This document shows positions 1 to 6,133 of a stretch of 12,371 nucleotides of DNA, piece after piece; positions within the stretch are counted from its first letter, which is position 1; the number at the start of each line of letters is the position of its first letter. Origin of the DNA: Longimicrobium sp. (GTDB lineage Bacteria; Gemmatimonadota; Gemmatimonadetes; Longimicrobiales; Longimicrobiaceae); contig JAUJMI010000060.1 in NCBI GenBank assembly GCA_030446945.1, positions 1 through 12,371 of the forward strand. The letters are read 5' to 3'. The notes beneath the pieces were generated by a model. It saw nothing but the letters and a program-made list of their open reading frames with translations, did not search any database and was not told where the DNA came from. The position numbers and the translations under genes were made by a program.

Positions 1-347
1 GTCTGCTCCGCGAGCGCCTGCAGAACCGTCTGGCGGATCCACCACACGGCGTAGGAGATGAACTTCACCCCCTTGTCCGGATCGAACTTCTTGACCGCCT
101 TCAGCAACCCTTCGTTGCCGATGCACACCAGCTCGGCCAGGCCCAGGCCGCGGCCCTGGTACTTCTTCACGTACGAGATGACGAACCGCAGGTTGGCGGT
201 TACCAGCCGCTCCGCGCAGGCCTTGTCGCCGGCGCGCGCGCGGTGGGCGAGTGCTCTCTCTTCCGCCGGATCGTCGATCAGCGGGTACTTCTCCACGTCG
301 TGCAGGTACTGGTCGAAGGAGTCGAGTGCCCGGGAGCTTAAGAACAT
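1..347 (-). CDS. Primary-type sigma-70 RNA polymerase sigma factor, 5' part only
   Basis: This is the first 115 residues of a sigma-70 factor; the gene runs off the left edge. The protein binds core RNA polymerase and directs it to promoters. Residues 9-34 look like region 1.2 (DSFDQYLHDVEKYPL). Region 2.1 starts near residue 46, with NLRFVISYVKKYQGRGL at 52-68. Regions 2.2 to 2.4 follow, with GNEGLLKAVKKFDPDKG at 77-93 and FISYAVWWIRQ at 96-106, the -10 recognition and melting segment. There is no region 1.1 before region 1.2, as in several non-proteobacterial primary sigmas. The ATG at 347-345 is preceded by AAAGGA about ten bases upstream. The aromatic melting residues are intact, arguing for a group 1 or 2 sigma and against an ECF sigma. 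Region 2.2 is unusual (see findings). Being the housekeeping sigma is likely but not proven without region 4. Confidence 0.93.
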   Translation of the reverse strand, partial: MFLSSRALDSFDQYLHDVEKYPLIDDPAEERALAHRARAGDKACAERLVTANLRFVISYVKKYQGRGLGLAELVCIGNEGLLKAVKKFDPDKGVKFISYAVWWIRQTVLQALAEQ

Positions 348-358
348 GTAGGCTCGTT

Positions 359-416
359 CCTTTCAAAAACAACGAAAGCAGCGACACCTCGTTGGTGTTC
401 GAGGCGTGCTGCTTTC
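359..416 (-). promoter_or_regulatory. Structured leader with competing hairpins upstream of the sigma gene
   Basis: In the minus-strand transcript GAAAGCAGC (416-408) pairs perfectly with GCTGCTTTC (382-374). An inner stem CCTCG/CGAGG (404-400 with 391-387) sits inside it. The second arm is followed by GTTGTTTTT, so the structure resembles an attenuator. The CTTTC that ends the second arm (378-374) can instead pair with GAAAG (364-360) of the ribosome binding site. The two pairings exclude each other. The complementarity is seen directly; a regulatory role is inferred. Confidence 0.5.
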
Positions 417-453
417 TGGTGACGCCCTCTAGGGCTGTCTCTGCGGGAGTCCC

Positions 454-481
454 TTCATAGCGGGCGAATCTATGTTGTCAA
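454..481 (-). promoter_or_regulatory. Sigma-70 promoter of the sigma-factor gene
   Basis: Read on the minus strand, a perfect -35 box TTGACA (481-476) is followed after 16 bases by TATGAA (459-454), a good -10 match. The predicted start near 447 gives a leader of about 100 nt before the ATG at 347. It is the best consensus promoter seen in the window. A housekeeping-type promoter in front of a sigma gene would allow autoregulation, which is inference. Confidence 0.7.
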
Positions 482-504
482 TAGGCGATTGTAAACCCCC
501 TCGT

Positions 505-547
505 GTGGACGGGGGAGCTACCGCCCCTAGCGGTGCACTCCGTCCAC
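505..547 (-). terminator. Two-tier hairpin 3' of fabF, probable terminator
   Basis: GTGGACGG (505-512) and CCGTCCAC (540-547) form a perfect 8-bp outer stem. ACCGC (520-524) and GCGGT (530-534) form a 5-bp inner stem. It begins 25 bases past the fabF stop and lies before the sigma promoter, the expected place for a terminator. The following T tract on the minus strand is weak and delayed, so efficiency is uncertain. Confidence 0.45.
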
Positions 548-571
548 GGCCCAAGGGAGTGCGCATGCCGT

Positions 572-1843
572 TCATTCCGGCGCCGGCCCGAAGACCAGCG
601 CGGCGTTGATTCCGCCGAAGCCGAAGGAGTTGGAGACCACGTAGCGAACCGGCCGCTCCGCCCCCTCGCCGGTGACGTACGGCAGGTCGCACCCGTCGCC
701 CGGCGCCTCCAGATTGAGGGTGGGCGGGATCCAGCCGCGCTGGATGACGAGGGCGCTGATGGCCGCCTCCACCGCTCCCGTGGCCCCCAGGCAGTGCGCG
801 TGGTACCCCTTGGTGCCGCTCACCGCCACGCTGTCCGCGTGCTCGCCCAGCACCGTGCGGATCACGCGGCTCTCCGTGCTGTCGTTGAGCGGGGTGGACG
901 ATGCGTGGGCGTAGACCCAGTCCAGCTCCTCCGGCCCCACGCCGCCCACCTGCAGCGCGCGGCGCATGGCGCGTACGGCCTGGGCCCCGTCCGGCCGGGG
1001 CGCCGTCATGTGGTGCGCGTCGTTGGAGGTGCCGAACCCCAGCACCTCGGCGTAGATGCGCGCACCGCGGGCTCGGGCGTGCTCCAGCTCCTCCAGCACC
1101 AGCACCGCCGCCCCCTCGGCCATCACGAAGCCGTCGCGCCCCGCGTCAAACGGCCGCGACGCGCGCTGCGGGTCGTCGTTGCGGGTGGACATGGCGCGGA
1201 TGATGGCGAAGGCGCCGTAGCAGAGCGGGGCCAGCGGCGCTTCGACTCCGCCGGAGAGCACCACGTCCACTTCGCCGTCGCGGACCATCCGCCACCCGTC
1301 GCCGATGGCGATGGCGCCCGACGCGCAGCTCATCCCGTTGGTGGAGTTGGGGCCGGTCAACCCGAACTCGATGGCCACGTTGCACGACGCGGCGCCGTTG
1401 AACACCGCCAGCGCCAGCATGGGGTCCACCCCGCGCACGCCCTTGCCCACGTAGTTGGTGAACTGCGTCTCGCCGTAGGCCACGCCGCCCAGCGCGCTCC
1501 CCATCTGCACGCCCACGCGCTCGGGGTCCTCGCCGGCCGGGTCCAAGGCGGCGTCCTCCAGCGCCTGGCGCGAGGCGGCCACGGAGAACTGCGCGTAGCG
1601 CTCCATGCGCCGCGCGCGGTTGCGCTCCATGTACGTCTCGGGGTCGAAGTCGTCCACCTGCGCGGCGATGTGCGAGCGGAAGGGGGTCGGGTCGAAACGG
1701 CTGACGCGCCGCACGGCCGACTCGCGCTTCCGCAGCCCGTCCCAAACCCCCTCCACCCCGGTGCCGATGGGGGTGATGGCCCCGATCCCCGTGATGACGA
1801 CCCGCCGCGGCGCCGGACGCCGGTCCTCTGAACGCTGAATCAT
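572..1843 (-). CDS. fabF: Beta-ketoacyl-ACP synthase II (FabF-type ketosynthase)
   Basis: A 423-residue condensing enzyme of the thiolase fold. FabF enzymes condense malonyl-ACP with an acyl thioester in the cytosol. Residues 14-30 carry the N-terminal VVITGIGAITPIGTG motif. The active-site cysteine is C173 in GMSCASGAIAIG. The two histidines are H313 in YAHASSTPLND and H350 in KGYHAHCLGATGA, with the conserved K345. The C-terminal SNSFGFGGINAALVF (404-418) is canonical. All catalytic residues are present, so it is not a chain-length factor. The motif reads HASST instead of the usual HGTST, resembling the HATST of KasA-like enzymes. The frame is open up to 1930, but the ATG at 1843 places the first beta strand at the usual distance from the N-terminus. 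No ACP, reductase or transacylase is nearby, so a fatty-acid role and a specialised acyl-chain role both remain open. Confidence 0.93.
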   Translation of the reverse strand: MIQRSEDRRPAPRRVVITGIGAITPIGTGVEGVWDGLRKRESAVRRVSRFDPTPFRSHIAAQVDDFDPETYMERNRARRMERYAQFSVAASRQALEDAALDPAGEDPERVGVQMGSALGGVAYGETQFTNYVGKGVRGVDPMLALAVFNGAASCNVAIEFGLTGPNSTNGMSCASGAIAIGDGWRMVRDGEVDVVLSGGVEAPLAPLCYGAFAIIRAMSTRNDDPQRASRPFDAGRDGFVMAEGAAVLVLEELEHARARGARIYAEVLGFGTSNDAHHMTAPRPDGAQAVRAMRRALQVGGVGPEELDWVYAHASSTPLNDSTESRVIRTVLGEHADSVAVSGTKGYHAHCLGATGAVEAAISALVIQRGWIPPTLNLEAPGDGCDLPYVTGEGAERPVRYVVSNSFGFGGINAALVFGPAPE

Positions 1844-1882
1844 GTGCTCGCTGCCTGGCGATGAAACGACGGCGCGGGGCGG

Positions 1883-1889
1883 CCTCCTT
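1883..1889 (-). promoter_or_regulatory. Isolated perfect Shine-Dalgarno sequence upstream of fabF
   Basis: The minus strand reads AAGGAGG at 1889-1883, but the fabF ATG lies 39 bases further on at 1843 and no ATG, GTG or TTG occurs at normal spacing after it. It may be a ribosome standby site, a relic of a longer gene, or chance. The closer sequence before ATG 1843 (CAGGCAGCGAGCAC) is only a weak site. Confidence 0.3.
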
Positions 1890-1945
1890 CTCCGTCCCGC
1901 GCATCCTGCTTTCCCGCTGTTACCCCGCACCCGGCGGTTCGTGCG

Positions 1946-2419
1946 TCACGGCGCTTCCACCGCCCTCTTGATCCCCGCCAGCGTGCGCGAGGCGACGTGG
2001 TGGATGAAGACGGGACCGATCACCGCGTCACCGATAACGCGCCGCGCGCGGTCCGGGAGGGGCCAGCGCGGGCCCGTCGCCCATTCGTGCACGATCTTCA
2101 CGCGCGTGGTGCCGTCCGCAAGGCCGGTGAAGCTCCACTCGACGTCCATCCCGGTGGTGATGCCGTCCACGTGGCGGTAGAGGACGGAGGGGCGCGCCTC
2201 GTCCACCGTCATCTCCGACACCCACCACACGGGCCAGGGGAGCGGGCCGAAGTCGCGCCGCGCGGCCATCTCCACGCGCCCGGTGCCGAAACCTTCCTTG
2301 CGCTGGAAGCGCACCCAGCGGTAGTGCGGGAGCCACTCCGGCCACCGCTCCACGTCCGCGCCGAAGCGAAAGCAGCGCTCCGGCGCCGCGTTCATCACGA
2401 TCTCGTCGATGGTAAGCAC
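1946..2419 (-). CDS. SRPBCC-fold protein (polyketide cyclase/START-like)
   Basis: A 157-residue single-domain protein of the SRPBCC (Bet v 1/START) superfamily, whose members hold hydrophobic ligands in a deep cavity and include aromatase/cyclases and coenzyme Q-binding proteins. Residues 1-30 give the first strand and helix (IDEIVMNAAPERCFRFGADVERWPEWLPHY). Alternating strands run through the middle, including MDVEWSFTGLADGTTRVKIVHEW at about 90-112. A long C-terminal helix ends the protein (about 130-155). The GTG start at 2419-2417 lies one base after the stop of the M42 peptidase gene and has no clear ribosome binding site, so it is probably translationally coupled. The ketosynthase gene follows 102 bases downstream. 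That pairing would suit processing of a ketoacyl product, but this is context-based inference. The substrate cannot be read from sequence. Confidence 0.8.
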   Translation of the reverse strand: MLTIDEIVMNAAPERCFRFGADVERWPEWLPHYRWVRFQRKEGFGTGRVEMAARRDFGPLPWPVWWVSEMTVDEARPSVLYRHVDGITTGMDVEWSFTGLADGTTRVKIVHEWATGPRWPLPDRARRVIGDAVIGPVFIHHVASRTLAGIKRAVEAP

Positions 2420-2420
2420 G

Positions 2421-3494
2421 TCAGCGCGGCATGAAGTCGGTGTCGTCCGCGATCTCGCGGCAGAAGGCCGCCATCAGGCGGACGGCGGCCTGCACGTCGT
2501 CCAGCGAGACGATCTCGTTGGGGGAGTGCATGTATCTGTTGGGGATTGAGATCACGCCCGTGGGGATGCCGCCGCGCTGCAGGTAGACCGCGTCCGCGTC
2601 GGTGGAGGTGAACTTGGGCGAGGCCTGGATGGTGTACGGGATCCCCTCTCGCTCCGCCGTCTCCGCCAGCCGCTCGAACACCATGGCGTGGACCGCGGAG
2701 CCGCGGCCCAGCACGGGGCCGCTTCCCAGCTTGTGCTCGCCCACCTGCTTCTTCTCGATCCCGGGCGCGTCGGTGCTGAAGGTGACGTCCACCACCAGCG
2801 CGACCTGCGGGTCCAGGTGGAAGGCGGATGTGCGCGCGCCCCCCCCGTGGTGGCCGATCTCCTCCTGCGTCGTCGCGACGGCCGTCACCTCGCAGCGGAG
2901 CCCGCCGGCGTCGCGGCCCAGCTCGCGGAGCGCCTCCAGCACCACGAAGGCGCCGATGCGGTTGTCGATGGCGCGCGAGGCGATCAGCCCGTTCCCCAAC
3001 TCCACCAGCCGCGCGTCCACCACGCCGGGGTCGCCCACGCGGATGCCGCGCGAGGTGGCGTCGTCGCGGTCGCGCGCCCCCACGTCCACCCAGAGCTCGT
3101 TGAGCTTGGACGCCTTCTCCTTTTCCTCCGGCTTCATCAGGTGGATGGGCTTCTTGCCGACCACCCCCAGCACGTCGCCGCGGCGCGTGAGGAAGCGGAT
3201 GCGCTGCCCCACCAGCACCTGCGGGTCCCATCCGCCGATCCCGTCGATGTAGAGGAACCCCTCTTCATCCACGTGCGTCACCATCACGCCGATCTCGTCG
3301 ATGTGGCCCGCCAGCATGACGCGCGGCCCCGCCCCGCCGGCCGAAGCCAGCGAGTTGCCGTGGACGTCGGAGGTGACGCGCGCGCCGGCGGATTCGGCCT
3401 CGGCCCGCCATACGCGGGCGGCGGCCGTCTCGAAGCCGGAGGGGCCCGGCGCGTCCAGCAGCCGCTTGAGGAACTCGAAGGTGCGTTCTTCCAT
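2421..3494 (-). CDS. M42-family metallo-aminopeptidase (TET/glutamyl aminopeptidase-like)
   Basis: A 357-residue cytosolic peptidase of family M42, normal full length. Members are di-metal aminopeptidases that often form tetrahedral dodecamers trimming short peptides. The metal ligands are all visible: H64 in LAGHIDEIG, bridging D177 in SRAIDNRIGAF, E212 (with catalytic base E211) in ATTQEEIGHHG, D236 in VVDVTFS, and H323 in RYMHSPNE. The second D of the first motif (D66) is also kept. The dimerisation/PDZ-like insertion lies between the first two ligands, roughly residues 75-165. The ATG at 3494 begins the usual MEERTFEFLKRLLDAPGPSGFE opening helix; the ribosome binding site is weak. It follows the 63-residue gene by 22 bases and is followed one base later by the SRPBCC gene, so the three are probably co-transcribed. 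Residue specificity cannot be read from the sequence. Confidence 0.95.
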   Translation of the reverse strand: MEERTFEFLKRLLDAPGPSGFETAAARVWRAEAESAGARVTSDVHGNSLASAGGAGPRVMLAGHIDEIGVMVTHVDEEGFLYIDGIGGWDPQVLVGQRIRFLTRRGDVLGVVGKKPIHLMKPEEKEKASKLNELWVDVGARDRDDATSRGIRVGDPGVVDARLVELGNGLIASRAIDNRIGAFVVLEALRELGRDAGGLRCEVTAVATTQEEIGHHGGGARTSAFHLDPQVALVVDVTFSTDAPGIEKKQVGEHKLGSGPVLGRGSAVHAMVFERLAETAEREGIPYTIQASPKFTSTDADAVYLQRGGIPTGVISIPNRYMHSPNEIVSLDDVQAAVRLMAAFCREIADDTDFMPR

Positions 3495-3516
3495 TTTGGT
3501 CTGCGAAAATGAAGGG

Positions 3517-3708
3517 TCAGCGTCGCTCCGGATCGTTCGCGGCCTCGGCCGCGCGGCGCGCCACCTCGGGAGTGTAGGCGTGGTAGAGGTGCTTGACCAG
3601 CACTTCCTCCGCGTACACCTCGGGGGGGAGGTCTTCCAGCGCCGCCAGCGCGCGCAGGGCTTCGGCCTGGCGCCCGGTCAGCTGGAGCTTGAACGGCTCA
3701 CGGGGCAT
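3517..3708 (-). CDS. Small uncharacterised 63-residue protein
   Basis: I do not recognise a family. The predicted protein is short and charged and contains no cysteine, signal peptide or membrane segment. Residues 10-36 look helical (LTGRQAEALRALAALEDLPPEVYAEEV in segments) and a second helix follows after YTPEV, so it could be a small helical adaptor or DNA-binding peptide; that is speculative. Support for coding comes from its place 22 bases upstream of the M42 gene on the same strand, an ATG start at 3708, and G/C-rich third positions like its neighbours. A possible promoter (3719-3746) would give an almost leaderless message. It may be co-transcribed with the peptidase. Confidence 0.6.
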   Translation of the reverse strand: MPREPFKLQLTGRQAEALRALAALEDLPPEVYAEEVLVKHLYHAYTPEVARRAAEAANDPERR

Positions 3709-3718
3709 CGTGTCTCAC

Positions 3719-3746
3719 GGTGTATGAAGGCTGCAAACGGTCGCAA
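3719..3746 (-). promoter_or_regulatory. Weak candidate promoter for the 63-aa gene and peptidase cluster
   Basis: On the minus strand TTGCGA (3746-3741) is followed after 16 bases by TACACC (3724-3719). The predicted start would lie only a few bases before the ATG at 3708, which has no strong ribosome binding site. The -10 box is a poor match, so confidence is low. Confidence 0.25.
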
Positions 3747-3763
3747 ACCGCGTCTCGGCGGTG

Positions 3764-3779
3764 GCGGAGCGCGCTCCGC
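3764..3779. repeat. Perfect 16-bp palindrome between the Nudix gene and the 63-aa gene
   Basis: GCGGAGCGCGCTCCGC is a perfect palindrome in a 124-base gap between two minus-strand genes. It has no T tract on either side, so it is not a standard terminator. It could be a protein-binding dyad or a pause or RNA-processing hairpin just upstream of the candidate promoter of the next gene. Confidence 0.45.
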
Positions 3780-3832
3780 ACGCACGGCCGCGATCTCCCC
3801 GGCAGTTTGGGACAGGCGGCCGGTGAGGGCCC

Positions 3833-4456
3833 TCACGGCATGCCATCGCGGAGCTGCTCCGCGTCGTCCACCCTGGAGTAGAGCTCCAAGAATCCGGTGA
3901 GGATGCGGTGGGTGATCCCCCATACCAGGTGCCCGCGGGCGCCGTAGGCCGGGAACGCCATCACGGTGCCGTCGCCCATCTCGTGCAGGTACTCGGCGGC
4001 GGCCCCGGGCTCGGACAGTTCGGTGAGCGTCACCCAGATGACCAGCGCCACCTCCTCGTTGGGCTCCGCCTCGGTGCCGGCGGGGACGGCGAAGACGAAG
4101 GGTGCCACAGTGATGCGCGGCGCGCGGGCGCTCATCGGGGTCAGCACGTCCAGCGGGCCCAGGAGGCGGCCGGCGGCCCCCACGTCGATCCCCACCTCCT
4201 CCAGCGTCTCGCGGGCGGCGGTGGCGGCGTCGTCCGCATCGTCCTCGGCGGCGCGGCCGCCGGGGAGCGCCATGTGGCCGGACCAGGGATCGCCCTCGCG
4301 CTCGGCGCGGCGGATCAGGAGGAGCTCCAGGTCGTCTTCCACGGGGCGCACCAGGAGCGCGACCGCGGCGGAGGGGACTTCGCCCTCCACCTCCACCATG
4401 CGGGGCGGGCGCGCCGCGATGGCCCGCGCCAGCCCTTCGATCCGCTCGTCTTCCAC
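3833..4456 (-). CDS. Nudix hydrolase, CoA pyrophosphatase-like (NudL type)
   Basis: A 207-residue Nudix protein. Relatives of this type cleave the pyrophosphate of coenzyme A or its derivatives to 4'-phosphopantetheine and adenosine 3',5'-bisphosphate, with Mg or Mn. Residues 45-67 carry LLLIRRAEREGDPWSGHMALPGG, the characteristic lead-in of the CoA-directed group. The Nudix helix follows, with R82-E83 and E86-E87 in the RETLEEVG core that binds metal. As in that group, an aspartate (D73) stands where the general Nudix pattern has its first glutamate. The GTG at 4456 is chosen because AAGGAGAGG stands just before it. An in-frame ATG at 4552 would add 32 basic, poorly structured residues and overlap the likely promoter. 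It is divergent from ilvA. Substrate assignment is moderately sure, the Nudix fold nearly certain. Confidence 0.9.
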   Translation of the reverse strand: MEDERIEGLARAIAARPPRMVEVEGEVPSAAVALLVRPVEDDLELLLIRRAEREGDPWSGHMALPGGRAAEDDADDAATAARETLEEVGIDVGAAGRLLGPLDVLTPMSARAPRITVAPFVFAVPAGTEAEPNEEVALVIWVTLTELSEPGAAAEYLHEMGDGTVMAFPAYGARGHLVWGITHRILTGFLELYSRVDDAEQLRDGMP

Positions 4457-4457
4457 G

Positions 4458-4466
4458 CCTCTCCTT
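4458..4466 (-). promoter_or_regulatory. Ribosome binding site that fixes the Nudix GTG start
   Basis: The minus strand reads AAGGAGAGG just before the GTG at 4456. The upstream in-frame ATG at 4552 has no comparable site, so this decides the start. Confidence 0.7.
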
Positions 4467-4509
4467 CGCTCCCGCCCCCCGCGCGGTGCCTTGCCCGCGG
4501 ACCGGCGAG

Positions 4510-4538
4510 AGGTTATCACATCCCGTTCACTTCGGCAA
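4510..4538 (-). promoter_or_regulatory. Candidate promoter of the Nudix gene
   Basis: On the minus strand TTGCCG (4538-4533) is followed after 17 bases by TAACCT (4515-4510), with TG one base before the -10 box (TGATAACCT, an extended -10). The predicted start near 4503 leaves a leader of about 47 nt that contains the ribosome binding site. It lies in the divergent gap with ilvA; no clear plus-strand promoter was found there. Confidence 0.4.
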
Positions 4539-4569
4539 CGTTTCGCCTCCAACGCACCGGCACCCCGCG

Positions 4570-5778
4570 ATGGTCAAGCTACCCGACATCGAAGCCGCCC
4601 GCGCGCGCATCCACGGACAGGTGGTGCTCACCCCCTGCACCCCGTCCGAGGTTTTCGGCGAGATGTTCGGCGGGCATGCCTGGTTCAAGTTCGAGAACCT
4701 GCAGCGCACCGGCTCCTTCAAGGAGCGCGGCGCCCTCAACCGCATGCTGGCGCTGTCCCCCGAGGAGCGGGAGCGCGGGGTGATCGCCGCCAGCGCCGGC
4801 AACCACGCGCAGGGCGTCGCTTATCACGCCCAGCGCCTCAGCATCCCCACCACCATCGTGATGCCCGAGCGCACGCCGCTGGTCAAGGTGTCCGCTACGC
4901 AGGGGTACGGCGCGCGCGTCATCCTCCACGGCACCGTCTACGACGAAGCGATGGCCGAGGCGCTCCGCATCCGCGACGAGGAGGGGCTGACGCTCATCCA
5001 TCCCTTCGACGACCCCGCCATCATCGCGGGGCAGGGTACGATCGGGCTGGAGCTGCTGGAGCAGTGCCCGCAGATGGACGTGGTGGTCGTGTCGGTGGGC
5101 GGCGGCGGGATCATCGCGGGGATCGGGGCGGCCATCAAGGCGGTGCGCCCGGAGGTGAGGGTCATAGGCGTGGAGGCGGGCGTCCTTCCCGCGGCGCGGC
5201 GGGCGCGCGAGGCCGGCGAGGTGGTCACCATCCCCCCCGCAGAGACGATTGCGGAGGGGATCGCGGTGCGCAGGATCGGCGACTACACCTTTGGGATGAT
5301 CGAGGAGTACGTCGACGAGCTGGTCACGGTGAGCGAGGAGGAGATCGCCAGCGCCGTCCTCCTCCTGCTGGAGCGCGAGAAGACGGTGGTGGAGGCCGCC
5401 TGCGCCGCCGCGGTGGCCGCTGTCGTCTGTGGCTACGTCGGAGAGCTGGAAGGTAAGAACGTGGTGATGGTGCTGAGCGGCGGCAACATCGACGTGTCGC
5501 TGATGTCGCGCATCATCGAGCGGGGGCTGATCCAGGACGGGCGCCTGGCCCATCTGGTGGTGCGCCTCCGCGACCGCCCCGGCGCCCTTGCCGCCCTCAC
5601 CGCCGCCCTGGCGGAAAGTGGCGCCAACGTCGTGAGCCTGGACCACCGGCGCGGCACGGGTGGGCTGTGGCTCACCGAGGCGGAGGTGGGACTGACGCTG
5701 GAGATGCGCGGCCGCACGCACGCCCAGGACCTGATCCAGATGCTCACGGACCGCGGCTTCTCGGTGCACCGCGAGTGA
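4570..5778 (+). CDS. ilvA: Threonine dehydratase (threonine ammonia-lyase) with C-terminal ACT domain
   Basis: A 402-residue PLP enzyme that deaminates L-threonine to 2-oxobutanoate, the first committed step of isoleucine synthesis. The PLP lysine is K51 in TGSFKERGALNRM. SAGNHAQG (75-82) binds the substrate carboxylate, SVGGGG (175-180) holds the PLP phosphate, and SGGN (303-306) contacts the pyridine nitrogen region. A single ACT domain fills residues 328-402 (HLVVRLRDRPGALAALTAAL onward), the layout of the roughly 400-residue one-ACT form found widely outside the enteric bacteria. ACT domains usually bind amino-acid effectors, so isoleucine or valine control is likely but not shown. The ATG at 4570 gives the normal N-terminus; an upstream in-frame ATG at 4486 would lie inside the divergent promoter region. 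No clear ribosome binding site precedes 4570. The HNH gene overlaps its stop codon. Confidence 0.96.
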   Translation: MVKLPDIEAARARIHGQVVLTPCTPSEVFGEMFGGHAWFKFENLQRTGSFKERGALNRMLALSPEERERGVIAASAGNHAQGVAYHAQRLSIPTTIVMPERTPLVKVSATQGYGARVILHGTVYDEAMAEALRIRDEEGLTLIHPFDDPAIIAGQGTIGLELLEQCPQMDVVVVSVGGGGIIAGIGAAIKAVRPEVRVIGVEAGVLPAARRAREAGEVVTIPPAETIAEGIAVRRIGDYTFGMIEEYVDELVTVSEEEIASAVLLLLEREKTVVEAACAAAVAAVVCGYVGELEGKNVVMVLSGGNIDVSLMSRIIERGLIQDGRLAHLVVRLRDRPGALAALTAALAESGANVVSLDHRRGTGGLWLTEAEVGLTLEMRGRTHAQDLIQMLTDRGFSVHRE

Positions 5779-6080
5779 CCTTTGCGATGGAGTCGCTGCG
5801 CGAGCGGATCTTTGCGCGCGACGGGTACCGCTGCGTGTACTGCGGCGGCATCTTCCCTGCCGAGGAGCTGTCGCTGGATCACGTGCAGCCCCGCATGCGC
5901 GGCGGCGACAACTCCGAGGGGAACCTGGTGACCGCCTGCAAGCCGGACAATACCCGCAAGGGCGCCATGCCCGCCTGGGCGTTTCTGGCCGAGCTGCCGT
6001 TGGAGCGCGCCAACTTCCTGCGCTACGCGCTGCACGTCTGGCCCCGCCACCTGCGCGCCATCAAACAGGCGGCGCGCTGA
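5775..6080 (+). CDS. Small HNH-nuclease-family protein with altered zinc knuckle
   Basis: A 101-residue single-domain HNH protein of the family of metal-dependent DNA nucleases. The zinc knuckle begins with C20 and C23 in RCVYCGG. The catalytic D35-H36 lies in LSLDHVQPRMRGGDN, N50 follows, and the closing segment is ACKPDNTRKG (54-63). The usual closing motif is CxxCN; here it is C55-K-P-D58-N59, so one of four zinc-binding cysteines is aspartate. The GTG start at 5775 overlaps the ilvA stop as GTGA, suggesting translational coupling; an ATG at 5787 would lose only four residues. An intrinsic terminator begins 18 bases after its stop, so it probably forms the end of an ilvA transcript. Lone HNH proteins can be nicking or repair enzymes, phage-derived or diverged to other roles; none is supported specifically here. 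Confidence 0.88.
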   Translation: MTFAMESLRERIFARDGYRCVYCGGIFPAEELSLDHVQPRMRGGDNSEGNLVTACKPDNTRKGAMPAWAFLAELPLERANFLRYALHVWPRHLRAIKQAAR

Positions 6081-6097
6081 CCCCTTCGGGCCTGCTT

Positions 6098-6133
6098 CGG
6101 CTCCCCTCCAAAGCGACAGGGAGCCGCTTTTTT
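6098..6133 (+). terminator. Intrinsic terminator after ilvA and the HNH gene
   Basis: CGGCTCCC (6098-6105) pairs perfectly with GGGAGCCG (6119-6126) across a 13-base loop. One C and then six T (6128-6133) follow. Stem, spacing and T tract are textbook, and the position is 18 bases after the HNH stop codon. Confidence 0.9.

Noticed and set aside
503..1831. Long plus-strand open frame opposite fabF
   Set aside because: It is antisense to a ketosynthase with all catalytic motifs; the H/R/A/G-rich translation is typical of GC-rich shadow frames.
1844..1930. Longer N-terminus for FabF
   Set aside because: The extra 29 residues are arginine/proline-rich and absent from the family; the ATG at 1843 gives the standard start.
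4457..4569. Amino-acid-responsive leader (T-box or leader peptide) before ilvA
   Set aside because: Only 113 bases separate the divergent genes; no T-box sequence, isoleucine-rich peptide or terminator/antiterminator pair was seen.
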